DNA of 12,602 bases. Source: Setomelanomma holmii (Eukaryota; Ascomycota; Dothideomycetes; Pleosporales; Phaeosphaeriaceae). The notes below the pieces were generated by a model, which worked only from the letters and a program-made list of their open reading frames with translations, was not told the origin of the DNA and searched no databases. Below are positions 1 to 9,139 of this stretch, piece after piece. The stretch covers positions 1 through 12,602 of the forward strand of contig ML978441.1 of NCBI GenBank assembly GCA_010015745.1. The letters run 5' to 3'. The stretch's first letter is position 1. The number at the start of each line of letters is the position of its first letter. The translations under genes were made by a program, and so were the position numbers.

Positions 1-546
1 AGATGAGTTCGGCGCATGTGTTGGGGCGCGGTATGCGACATTGTATCGCTGCGGTCTAAGGGAGTACAATGATGTTTGTGCTCAAAGATAAAGAAGATTG
101 AGTCAAAAGCGGGAGCATACGGAGCTTTATTTTTTTCTTGCTCTTTTGTGAAGGTCAGCACGGCCTTGAAGCTAGGAACTTCAGTCACGGCCACGCGCAC
201 GACTCCGTTGTTGCATAGACGTCGGCGGACCTTCACAGGTAGATCCTACGCCACCATTGGAAGGTTCACAGCGATCTTAAGACACACAGTGCTCATGGCT
301 CACATCAATTCCGGGTACAGTTCTTTCCCACGGAACTTCTTCGGGTGGTCATTTTCATTATTACATGTCAAAATTTGAATGTGTAAGCCTTGAGACATTC
401 ATGAAGTCATGCTCGAGAACACAAGCAGTACGACGCCGCTACATGCACGAAACCAACGAGCCATTGCCTTTGTTTTCAAACAACTATTTCAGAATGCCCT
501 CCAGATGGGCAGAGTCATACCGACGTTGCGCAGTCATTCTGGTCAA
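1..546. other. Intergenic upstream region, no gene seen
   Basis: Short open frames occur here on both strands (for example around 76-378 and 365-553). They start at non-ATG codons or overlap one another, their residue composition is not protein-like, and none resembles a family I know. I see no splice pattern joining them. The region most plausibly holds the distal promoter of the gene at 671 and the flank of a gene outside the window. A T-run lies near 127-136. Confidence 0.5.
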
Positions 547-576
547 TATATAAGCTCAAATTGCACTCTCCTCAAG
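547..576 (+). promoter_or_regulatory. Core promoter: TATA box and CT-rich/CAAG start region
   Basis: TATATAAG lies at 547-554. It is followed by a CT-rich stretch and a CAAG at 573-576, about 26 bases downstream of the TATA box, which is the usual TATA-to-transcription-start distance. CT-rich tracts ending in CAAG are a known feature of filamentous-fungal start sites. This would leave a 5' leader of about 95 bases before the ATG at 671. Assignment of the actual start is inference. Confidence 0.5.
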
Positions 577-670
577 CACAACTACATCCGCTACGAAGAT
601 CACCCCTCATTTAACCCTCTGAAATCCTAGCTAGGACAAGCGATTCCTCCCATAAATTTTACATCACATC

Positions 671-1462
671 ATGACGACCCTTCAATGGCCCGAAAATGTA
701 GACCCTTCGCTGCTAATTGCTGATATTCGTTGCGAGGCGATAAAATACGTCAAATGCAAAGACCTAGTCTCCGCCCTCGGAGCCGCAGACGAGAAAATTG
801 ACCAAATACTTGATCAAGCTATCTCTTTCGAACATCAGCCTACCCGAAGAGTTCCCGATGATTATTGGAACATGCTAGCATATCACACGAAGTGCAATGG
901 TTTTCGACGAGAAGCTGATGAGCCTCCCGTCGATTTCCCCTACCAACAGTCGGACGAGAATTGGACTATTCCCAGACATAAACGAGAGTACAATCTCAAG
1001 TATCTCGAACTCCTCGAAGAACTGCTCTACCAGATCTTTACCGAACGAAGCGAGCTCGATGGTGACAGCATTGGAGGTCATGGTGTGCGCGAGGGCGACA
1101 TCGCGGAATGCCACCCTGACACTGAAATGACTCTATGCGATCGGCTATTCACCGTGGACGATTTGTTTGCTTTGACTTGTAGGACCGTGGACAAAGATGG
1201 TTGTCGTGACGCTTACCAAGCTATACACAACCACCTTGACGCAGCTACGAAAGCTCTTGACACACACAGAGAAGGATCAAACAAATGCATATTAGAAGAC
1301 AACTTGTCGAATAATGTAGATGAATTCAAGCTGCGCGAAGCTGATCGAAATTATTTCAGAGCCACCTTGCAATGGTATGGAGCACATACAAGAGCCATAG
1401 CATGTGCTGTAGACGAACTAGCAAAGATCTTCAAAAAATTGGAGGCAGTATTAGACAAGTAG
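671..1462 (+). CDS. Hypothetical protein, 263 aa, intronless
   Basis: This is a single uninterrupted reading frame from ATG at 671 to TAG at 1460-1462. The start has A at -3 and sits downstream of a TATA/CAAG promoter. The product is acidic and appears largely alpha-helical. It has Cys residues scattered along its length, a Glu/Leu-rich helix around residues 107-125 (KYLELLEELLYQIF) and an amphipathic C-terminal helix ending DELAKIFKKLEAVLDK. I see no signal peptide, membrane segment or known catalytic motif, and I do not recognise the family. Codon content and the length of the frame argue for a real gene; an intron hidden inside the frame cannot be excluded. It is convergent with the GH92 gene across a 640-bp gap. 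It could be a lineage-restricted protein of the host fungus. Confidence 0.7.
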   Translation: MTTLQWPENVDPSLLIADIRCEAIKYVKCKDLVSALGAADEKIDQILDQAISFEHQPTRRVPDDYWNMLAYHTKCNGFRREADEPPVDFPYQQSDENWTIPRHKREYNLKYLELLEELLYQIFTERSELDGDSIGGHGVREGDIAECHPDTEMTLCDRLFTVDDLFALTCRTVDKDGCRDAYQAIHNHLDAATKALDTHREGSNKCILEDNLSNNVDEFKLREADRNYFRATLQWYGAHTRAIACAVDELAKIFKKLEAVLDK

Positions 1463-2103
1463 AAATAGATACCCAGTCTGACTTGACACTATTTACACCT
1501 GTCATTCGATACAAAGAATCCCATGCATATAATCTGAAGTGTGCCTCAACCATACACAACATGCCTCGCACTCTCCCTTCACCAAGTTCCATTCCAGCAT
1601 TCACAATTCCCCACCTCCTGCGCGCAATTCTCTCCTCATACATCCCAACATGTGCCGGTACATTCTGTACTCTCACTCCGGCTAAATCTCTCATACTCAG
1701 TACCAAAACTTCTACCCATTCAGACTCCTCAAACCCTCCGCCCCACCATCCACCCACCCCTCGATCTCCCTCAATCTTACAAACACCTCGTAAGATTTCT
1801 CCACTACACATGCCGCTGCCTTCGCTCCTTTCCAAGCATCCAATAATCTCGACCTCTATTCCTCCCGATCTTGATATTGTAAGAGTAGTGCAGCGATGGC
1901 CTTAACACATTGGAACGATTTGCAATCATCACATGACCGTGTCTCGGGGGATAGCATAGCGGTGCTGGAGAATGTGAATGAAGTTCTGAGTGACTTGCAA
2001 TCGATCCTATGCACCGTATGAGTCTACTATTGTGACTGTGTGAGATGACTGCGCGTGCAACGTAGCTATATTACACATCTGTTCAGACCCAACACTCCAG
2101 TCT
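1463..2103. other. Convergent intergenic region, pyrimidine-rich on plus strand
   Basis: This 640-bp gap holds the 3' ends of two converging genes. Bases about 1560-1880 are strongly C/T-biased on the plus strand and therefore G/A-rich on the minus strand. That bias keeps several frames open by chance (plus 1541-1846, minus 1431-1835), and the resulting Pro/Ser-rich or Gly/Arg/Glu-rich translations do not look like proteins. Four C-runs at 1734-1760 are noted separately. No gene is supported. Confidence 0.5.
1734..1760 (-). other. Possible G-quadruplex-forming tract
   Basis: The plus strand has CCC (1734-1736), CCCC (1741-1744), CCC (1753-1755) and CCCC (1757-1760). The minus strand therefore carries four G-runs of at least three, with loops of 1, 8 and 4 bases. 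The 8-base loop is just beyond the usual limit of seven, so folding is plausible but not certain. It lies in the 3' flank between two convergent genes. Confidence 0.3.
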
Positions 2104-4756
2104 TTACAACCTTCCACCAAACCCCATCTCAACATTCCCCATCTCCCACCTTCTTCCCACCGTCCCATTCGCGTACGGCCCTAAACTCGGCGGCAAGTCC
2201 TCCACCCCCGTTCCCCACTCACTCTCCTCCGGACCCAGAGTCAACTCCAGTACTCCACCCTCAAGGAAGAAACTATGCTGCAGCCAATTCCGCGTATACG
2301 TCTGCCCATTCAACGTCGCAGACTGTATGTATGTGTTCTTATACCCGGGGTCAAAGTTGATATTCCTTATCGTCGCCGTCTTGCCCGTCTGCCCGTTCTT
2401 AATCGATACAGATTCGAAAAACGGCGGAATAATGAAGTATACGTCTTGGCCAGCGTTCGGAAACAAACCCATCATAACGAAAGTAACGAATGAGCCCATG
2501 GCCCCAGAGTCGTCGTTCCCAGGAATACCAGCGACCGTGTCGTTGAACAAGCTCGGGATATACTGGTGTGCGCGCTGCGCACTAAGCGCTGGACGGCCAG
2601 CATAGTGATATAGGAATAAAGTAAGGAATGCTTGTTCGTCGCCGACGTACAGGATACGTGATTCATGGAGCCAGTTTAGGCGCTTGACGAAGGTGTCTGT
2701 GCCGCCGAGTGTGCTGATTAGAGTGGACATGTCTCCTGGTGCGAAGAAAGTGTACAGCCAGACTGGGCCTTCATATGTCTCGCGGCCACTCGGATTCAAA
2801 TAACAGCCAGTGAAGTCTAGCAATGGGGAGCAGAAGATGGGATCTTGGTGGCCGAAAGTGCCGTTCATGTAGCGTGGTTGCAGGAAGCCTACGAAGCCCG
2901 TGTCGGTACCGTTAATGATGTTGGTTTGGGTGGGGTTGAACATGTTTTTCCAGTTTCCGGAGCGCGAGAGGTACTTGTTGTAGTCCGCTGTATGGCCCAG
3001 GGCACGTGCGAGGAAGGCGATGGTGAAGTCGTTGTACGCGTATTCGACGGTGCGCGAGATGGAGCGGGTTTCTGTGCCGACACCTTGGATGTCGAGGTTC
3101 TCGGTGGGGATGTAGCCAAGGGTCTTCCAGGACTCGAGACCGCCGCGACCTGTTGAATGTTCAGTATGAGAGGAAGTTGGTAGAGAGACAAAGGAACGTA
3201 CCTTCGACATCCCAATTTGGCGGCTCCTCTTCGGCGTCTTTTACGACTGCTTCGTATGCGAGATTCCAATCGATCCCCTCGCTGATGTTTTTGAGGTACG
3301 CATCAGTGATGACAATATCCGCGTTCGAACCACCTTGCGTGAACCCTGGAACCCCATCGTCAGTCAAGTCCAACCTTTGCTTTCTCGTGATGAACACGCA
3401 CCTTTGCAATGGCTCATCCGACAGTCCGGTAACCATCCCTCATGCCTATAAATATCCAACAAGCTTCTCACCATCAACGTCTGACTCTTCGGATCCAGCA
3501 AGGTCAAAAGCGGATGAATACTCCTGAAGCTATCCCAAATGCAATAGTAAGAATCGTAATATGGCTCACCAGAATCCCACTTTGGATTCTCGCCAGTGTA
3601 ATCCTGCGGACTGATCATGCTGCGATACACACCACTCCAGAATGTCGTGAGAAGTGAGTCGCTGACACCGCCGGCTTCGATCGTGATGACGTCGAGTTTG
3701 GCGCGCCAAGCCGATTCAGCGGCTGCGACGATGGCGTCAAAGTTGTTGCGTGGGATTTCGCGCTCGGCGTTGGCACAGGCCTGAGCTTCGCTGATGAAGC
3801 TCATTCCAACTCTTGCTAAGATCTGACTATTCGCCTTGGGCTCCTCAAATTGTACCCATCCGCCGGCTGGGCGATCGCTGGGCGTTTGGCGCACGTCGCC
3901 AGGTACAATCTTCAAGCTTGTTGCGCGTGCGGCGCGGGAGTTCGACCATATACCAGCGTCCTTGACCTTCGCTCCATCGAAATCGAGGCAGAAGTAGGAG
4001 TTGTACGTGCCGATGCCAAATGAAGGTGAGAAGACTCCACCACCTGTTATGCGCCCATTGCTTGCGTACACAGTGATATTCGCTTCGCTGCGCGTCTGGG
4101 GCAAGTCCATCAACTCTACCAGGACATGGGGGTTCAATGTTGTGTTCGGAGTGATTGGCGTATCCGGAAAAGTGAATCTATACAGCGCCGTATGGTTCGT
4201 AACCGTCATTTGAGTCCGGATATTATTCGCCAACGTAATGTCAAAGTACCCTGGTCGTGCGTGTATGGTCCCATTGATACGATCGGTCATGCGTTCCCAG
4301 AACGTGTACTTGCACGCGTTGATATCGCCGTCCGGACATCCTGCCTGCGCAAATATGGGGAAATTCCCTAGCGATGGCGACCCTCCTGTTCCGCTGTCGT
4401 GCATGTGAGAAAAGCCGTAGATGGGACTGCCATCGGAGGAAAAGCCGCCTTGATTCTCGCCAGAGACGTCTGGTCCGGCTTTTGCCATTCCTGTTCATGA
4501 TCAGCGCGCTCTTCCTAAGCAGGAGTTAAGATAGGACCTACCAAATGGCAGCGTCGCGCCAGGAAACACATGGCCTGCCGCCCATCAGCCTCAACGTCTG
4601 CAGAACCATACGCACGTTCGACAAACCTCCATTCGTCGTCCCAATCAGTGGATCAACATAATCATATCCTGACTTGCTGTTGTTCTGCGCAATAACATGC
4701 TTCGACAATATCCACCATACCGCAGCCGGCGCACCGTTTCTTAGAAATAAAACCAT
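2104..4756 (-). CDS. Glycoside hydrolase family 92 alpha-mannosidase, secreted, 813 aa
   Basis: Five exons on the minus strand: 4756-4627, 4574-4542 (33 nt), 4490-3402, 3345-3202 and 3149-2104. The introns are 52, 51, 56 and 52 bp, all GT...AG, and joining them gives one 814-codon frame ending in TAA. GH92 enzymes are calcium-dependent exo-alpha-mannosidases, typically alpha-1,2, that trim mannose from N-glycans or fungal wall mannan. Family landmarks run in order: DYVDPLIGTTNGGHVFPGA (about 32-50), SHMHDSGTGG (about 82-91), WDSFRSIHPL (373-382), RHEGWLPDCRMS (403-414), FTQGGSNAD (419-427), YEGPVWLYTF (about 591-600) and IPGNDDSGAM (about 674-683). By recalled alignment to bacterial GH92, Glu592 would be the general acid and the 677-679 NDD cluster the base region; the first Asp of the bacterial motif reads Asn here. 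The N-terminus (MVLFLRNGAPAAVWWIL...) is a moderate signal peptide. An in-frame TAA lies 39 bases upstream of the ATG. Length fits the family. Confidence 0.95.
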
Positions 4757-4817
4757 ATCGTCGACTCTCACGCCGAAAGTCAGGAAAGTAAGTTACACTC
4801 TACCCAAATCGCGAGTG

Positions 4818-4823
4818 CCCCGC
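4818..4823 (-). promoter_or_regulatory. Putative CreA/Cre1 site (GCGGGG)
   Basis: CCCCGC on the plus strand gives GCGGGG on the coding strand of the GH92 gene, 62 bases upstream of its ATG. The known CreA/Cre1 consensus is SYGGRG. Function is inferred from the motif and its position. Confidence 0.35.
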
Positions 4824-4840
4824 GACGCCTGCACGCTCGC

Positions 4841-4846
4841 CCCCGC
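4841..4846 (-). promoter_or_regulatory. Putative CreA/Cre1 site (GCGGGG)
   Basis: This is a second exact CCCCGC (GCGGGG on the minus strand), 17 bases further upstream than the first box. Closely paired sites are the arrangement reported as functional for CreA in Aspergillus promoters. Confidence 0.35.
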
Positions 4847-5056
4847 ATGCCTTTTGTATTTCTCCATTCCATCGTGCTTGGCTGTGCCACGATGTCACTT
4901 TCCCCATTATCAAGTGGGTACTGGTGAGCTGACACCGAGCATCAGCAAGCTTAGGCGTGGAAGCAGCAGGCATATTGCATATCTTGGCCTTGTTTAGGAA
5001 GCTCGTCAACTCAATTTGAACAAGACGTTGGAGGTGATGTAACCGTGCGAGTGGCT

Positions 5057-5062
5057 GCGGGG
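5057..5062 (+). promoter_or_regulatory. Putative CreA/Cre1 site (GCGGGG)
   Basis: An exact GCGGGG on the plus strand, about 300 bases upstream of the GH92 ATG. It is a single motif and weaker evidence than the close pair nearer the gene. Confidence 0.25.
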
Positions 5063-5544
5063 TACATAACTAGCGGCAGATCAGCATAGAGGTCGTGCAA
5101 CTGTTCGGCAGAAATAATGACGACGGCTGCTGCCAATCGGCATATCTTGCAACGAGACTTCCTCGATCAGTTTGTCAGGTCGTAGTTTCGCTAGGGGATG
5201 TCGATGGATGTCTGTTCTTCATTTCTGCTATTACACACTTCGTATCCTACTATCACTATCTATATGTTCGTACAAAAACACGCTGAGATGCTTTTGAAAA
5301 TGTGAACAGTTCCATCAACGCCGTCGCCATATGCAGTATGCAAAACGCCAGATGTTACCAGACTATGCAGCGCTCTCAAGCGGCCGTCAGTCCTAAACAA
5401 GCTCATCATTCGTTGCTGCGGGCCAGTGGAAAGACTCAACAAGATATATGTGCAAGAAAACAATTCGAACCAGATGCAATAGCCGCGTACTGAAGTCTAG
5501 CCAACAGCTGTGACTTGATCACAATGCAGCCAAGCTCAACGAGA

Positions 5545-7883
5545 TCATGCGACTGGCCAGCGAGTACGCAGACCTTGCATCCATTGCCCGTAGAGAATGT
5601 CAGCGAGCAGACCCTGCTGCTCCATGCCCTTCTCAACGTAGCCAGGCAATTTCTTCTCATCAAGCGCAGGAGGCGCGTCATGGCCATAGCCCTTTTCGCC
5701 CACTACGAAAGCACTCTGGCGACGGCGGTGAGACTTCAGGTGCGGGTTGTTCTGAGCGAGAACGAGTTTGGTTCCCTTGAGAGGGGAGCCTGATGCTGTG
5801 CTCATCGGTGTGCCGCTTGGCGTCTGATAAGGGGTGGAAGAAAGCGTGTGCTCTTCGTTCGTCTGCGCGGCGTCTGTCCTCATGCGAGTTGCGGTGTTGG
5901 ATCGAATGCGAGTGGTGCTGGTGCCATGCACCGTTGTTCCGCTCAAGCTCGTCTCGCTTGTCTTGGTGTTGTGCTTCTGAGGTGAGCGCGATAGGCTGAC
6001 ATCAATGCCGAGTGCTGAAGCAAGTTTGGAGTCATTCTTCAGGCGGTCGACCATGGCCTTCAGCAACATGAATTCGCCATGTGGGTCAGCTTCATCAAGT
6101 TGTTGCCAGGCTTGTCCAAGGCGTCCAATAGCCTCACGCTGGTGTGGTGAAGCAGTGTTCGCGTGTGCCTCTTGAAACACAGAATCAAGGACCTTGCTAT
6201 ACGCCCTTCGGCCATACAAGGCATCTTTGGTAACAGGCATAGGCGCATACCCAGGCTCTGAAGGCGTGTTCTCGTTGTTAACATCGAGCGGGTGGTTCGA
6301 GTTGGGTGGCGATGGCCGGAATGTTCGAGCTTCTGGGTTTGGTTGGAAGCCGTGGTTGCTCGGGTTGCTGGGAGGGTTCGACTGCAGAGCTGCGCGACGT
6401 TCTCCGCTAGAGACACGCTTGAAGTGGCGCACCGTAGATGGTGAATTGCCGAAATTGAGGTCTACACCTAGTGGCTGCTTAGGGACGTTACTAATGCGGC
6501 GAGCAGTCGGGGTAGCCCCCGACGGCACGCGAAATGCCGTGGCTTGGGAAGCTTTGCGAGAGGTCGGTCGTTGACGTTCCTTCAATGGCGAGTCTGTAAC
6601 GTCGCCCAGAGGAGCATCATCCAGATCCATACGCTGCATCATGTTCGCCACTGCTGCCGCATCTGTCGATGGTACCCGCGCAACCTTGCGACGTTTCGCT
6701 GTCTGGCGTTGTACTGTTTGATATTGTACCTTTGTAGCTGTCCGTGGCCTGACTGTGTCGAACACCCATTCGTCTTCTTCTGTCTTCGGGGAGAGGTTGA
6801 CCCTGGTAGACTAGTTAGCAAGGTTGGGCTACATATGAAAGTCATGGTACGCACATCGTCTCCTCATAGTACTTGGGGTAAGACGCTGCTTGCTGTTGCT
6901 GCTGAGCTTCCCACATCTGCTTGCGCTCGACCAGCTCTCGCAGTGCCTCAACCTTGCCGGCGCGCTGTATGAAGCGGTGCCTCAAAAGCTCCTTAGCGGT
7001 CGCTCGTCGGTCTGGGTCTTTTATGAGGCATTGTGCGATGAAGTCCTTGAAGTCCTTGCTCCACTGATTGCCTTCGAGTCTCGGGGCAGGATTCTTCGGG
7101 ATGGTGAAGAGCACCTTCATGGGATGCGAGCCAGCGTACGGCGGTGCACCTTCAGCCAGCTCCATGGCAGTGATGCCCAACGACCAGATGTCTGCCCTGA
7201 AGTCATAGCCAGCTTCCTGTATAACCTCTGGTGCCATCCAGAACGGCGTGCCTACGAACGTCATTCGTTGCGACTTGATGTTGGTCAATTGCGCAGCGAC
7301 ACCGAAGTCAGCGAGCTTGACCCGCCCCTGATCTGTGAGCAGCACATTTGCTGCCTTGATGTCTCGATGGATCTTGCTGGTGGAGTGGAGGTATTCGAGT
7401 CCGAGTAGTAGCTCCCGACACATTATAGCTATGTGGGCTTCGCTGATGGGTCCAGGTGCCAACTACTTTTGTCAGCACAAGCCAGTGTCATGGCTTCTCT
7501 TGTCTTGTCGTACCATATCTGCAGCAGAGCCTCCTCCAAGAAACTCCATGACGATCCATAACTTGACGCCTTTGACGAAACTCGTCTTGTATTCGGTGAT
7601 GTACGGGCTGTGGCATGTGCTAAGCAGGGAGATTTCGGCTTGTATATCGGCCAGTTCTTCGCTGCTGTCTTCGAGGTCGATCTGCACGTATGAGTATTGA
7701 TCGCGTGCCTTTGATGATGTGTGCGTACGTGTTTGATGGCCACGATCTCGCCCGTCCGCCGATCAACAGCCTTGTACACCTTTCCGAAGCTCCCGCCTGT
7801 AGCACAATCAGCTATTGCCGCCATGCGTATTGGTGATCGCACGCACTGCCCAACTCCTCCATCACCTGGTAGTTCTCCGCCAT
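5545..7883 (-). CDS. STE20/GCK-family Ser/Thr protein kinase, Sid1/SepL-like, 712 aa
   Basis: Five exons on the minus strand: 7883-7847, 7796-7729, 7681-7514, 7462-6855 and 6802-5545. The introns are 50, 47, 51 and 52 bp, and the frame ends in TGA. The kinase domain spans about residues 5-256. It has a glycine loop GSGSFGKV (12-19), the VAIK lysine (Lys34), HRDIKAAN with catalytic Asp125, DFG Asp143, activation-loop TFVGTPFWMAPE (Thr159 and Thr163; Glu170 of APE) and DIWSLGITAMELAEG. All catalytic residues are present. The N-terminal MAENYQVMEELGSGSFG and the TPFWMAPEVIQ signature place it in the germinal-centre-kinase branch near S. pombe Sid1 and Aspergillus SepL, which act in septation signalling. 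Nak1/POD-6 or MST-1-type kinases are alternatives. After the domain come a short Gln run (278-282), EEDEWVFDTV (302-311), a basic KRRK patch (about 330-333), a Ser/Pro-rich linker, a helical region (about 483-559) and a conserved-looking end, LLADILYGQWMQGLRTRW. The exact subfamily is inferred. Confidence 0.93.
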
Positions 7884-8677
7884 TGTGTCGAGGTTGATAC
7901 ACTGAGCTGGTTGTAGGTGCTCAGAGGGTGCTGGCGAATACAAGGTCCGGTGTGGAAGCTGACGGCGGGCGCCCTAGAGTAATGCTGTTGAGTAGAAATA
8001 GAGGGGTTGACGATGCATTGTAGTGAGGCCGTCGTGATGGTTATTCGAGGTCGGCCAGTGAGTGCACTGTCCACGTCACCACGGCAACCGCGCCCGACTA
8101 AACAAAGGCACACCCCGCCGCATCGACGCAATTTCACGCGACGCCACGACGAAGCGATGGACATCATAACGGTCATGGGGCTCGGGTTGTCGTTTGGAAT
8201 GCATCAAATGTGCGATCTTCTGACGGTGATGCTCGCGTGTGGAGTTCTCAATTGTCAGGCCGTCTTGCTGACCGTACCTGCAGTGGTTCCAGTCTGGTTA
8301 TGCTTAAAACAGGTGCCCTGCATAAGCGGGCCAGATGTAGCAGCAGCGGCTACCGGGACTTTTTGTCATCCTCATGGCAATTGGATCCACTATTGAAGGC
8401 ATTCACTGTGTCTGGACCAGGGTGCCAATTTCGGCGGACTAACAGGGGTGGGAAGCTAAAGCCAATAACATGTACCCGTCACCATAACGATCAAAAGTTC
8501 GAGAAGCTCACTGGCCCAGTTACTGTATGACGAAACGCATACGATTCTAATCTCCGTGTTTCATGCTGATCTTGGCGCGAGGTCTGAGCTGTTGCGTGAC
8601 AGGAAACGTTGCTCATGATGTTGTGAGGCTCATTCAATACCAGACGAGATGAGTACAGTGACTCGTGCCCGGGAAAC
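7884..8677. other. Kinase upstream region, no gene supported
   Basis: This stretch of about 800 bp lies upstream of the kinase ATG. Frames on the plus strand (8007-8396, 8210-8530) begin at non-ATG codons or within low-quality sequence and resemble no family. The region presumably contains the kinase promoter and leader. I see no clear TATA box, tandem repeat or inverted repeat. Confidence 0.45.
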
Positions 8678-9139
8678 TCAGCCTTCACCTACAAGCAAGA
8701 ATGCCATGACATCTCGCATCCGTCGCATGATCTCCGTTGCTGCTTTCCCCATGGCTGGAATGATTCGCCTTTTCCAATTGAGCTTGGAGACGTAGCACAG
8801 CTGCTCGGTGTAGATTCTCACATGCCGATGGTAGTGGCATTCTTGCCCTCCTTGCCCAATATATATATATGCCTCCTTTTCTGACACGCATGCAAGCAAA
8901 CATTGAATTTGCTACTCATTGTGAGCCAGCTGATTGGCGTACACTTCCCTATTGAGAGATTATCGCAGCGAAACTCCTGCTGCACACAGATTGAGCCAGC
9001 TGCCATGGCTGGTGTCTGTCAAAGCTGCTTCCTTACCTGATGCAGACCTCTGCACAGCATACGAGGCATCATGAGGAATCTCAGTCGCGGCGACTCCGCA
9101 CACAATAGTCAACAAAGCTAATTGCGCAGGCGGACCCAT
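8678..9139 (-). CDS. Candidate small secreted protein gene (low confidence, exon structure unresolved)
   Basis: On the minus strand an ATG at 9139-9137 opens a frame reading MGPPAQLALLTIVCGVAA, a good secretion-signal hydrophobic core with likely cleavage after GVAA. After 34 codons comes a strong donor, TCAG|GTAAGG, at 9037/9036. Several acceptors are possible. TAG at 8949 (88-bp intron) leads into a frame with KCTPISW...NVCLHAC. TAG at 8912 (125 bp), with a perfect CTCAC branch point, leads into a different open frame ending at about 8685. A further 53-bp intron beginning GTGAGA would extend the first model to a stop at 8678. Without splicing the signal peptide is followed by only about 40 residues. 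I recognise no family. If real it would be a secreted protein under about 120 residues. An (AT)6 tract inside the region and several chance-open frames argue for caution. Confidence 0.25.
8859..8870. repeat. (AT)6 dinucleotide tract
   Basis: Six uninterrupted AT dinucleotides in the long gap between the kinase and the DUF4048-like gene. It could be a short microsatellite or a TATA-like element; its position does not fit any confident gene start. Confidence 0.6.

Larger units (their letters stand above)
4757..5544. other. Intergenic region: GH92 promoter and kinase 3' flank
   Basis: This 788-bp gap lies between the 5' end of the GH92 gene and the 3' end of the kinase gene, both on the minus strand. 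Only short frames occur (for example plus 5095-5286 and 5302-5493, minus 5260-5463), none with a recognisable sequence. The GH92-proximal 300 bp hold three GCGGGG boxes. A weak TATA-like AATACAAAAG on the minus strand (4851-4860) lies about 95 bases upstream of the GH92 ATG. Confidence 0.5.

Noticed and set aside
1431..1835. 134-codon frame on the minus strand
   Set aside because: It overlaps the end of the 671-1462 gene and lies in a strongly pyrimidine-biased stretch that keeps frames open. The Gly/Arg/Glu-rich translation resembles nothing known.
8007..8396. 129-codon plus-strand frame upstream of the kinase
   Set aside because: It begins at a TTG, its composition is not protein-like, and no splice or promoter signals support it.
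8922..9002. 11-bp direct repeat TGAGCCAGCTG at 8922-8932 and 8992-9002
   Set aside because: Only two short copies 70 bp apart, with no flanking structure to suggest a mobile element; likely chance or a minor local duplication.
9000..9036. 37-bp intron joining the signal-peptide exon directly to GSICVQQEFRC
   Set aside because: It would give an attractive cysteine-rich product, but 37 bp is below the usual minimum for fungal introns and there is no branch point at a workable distance.
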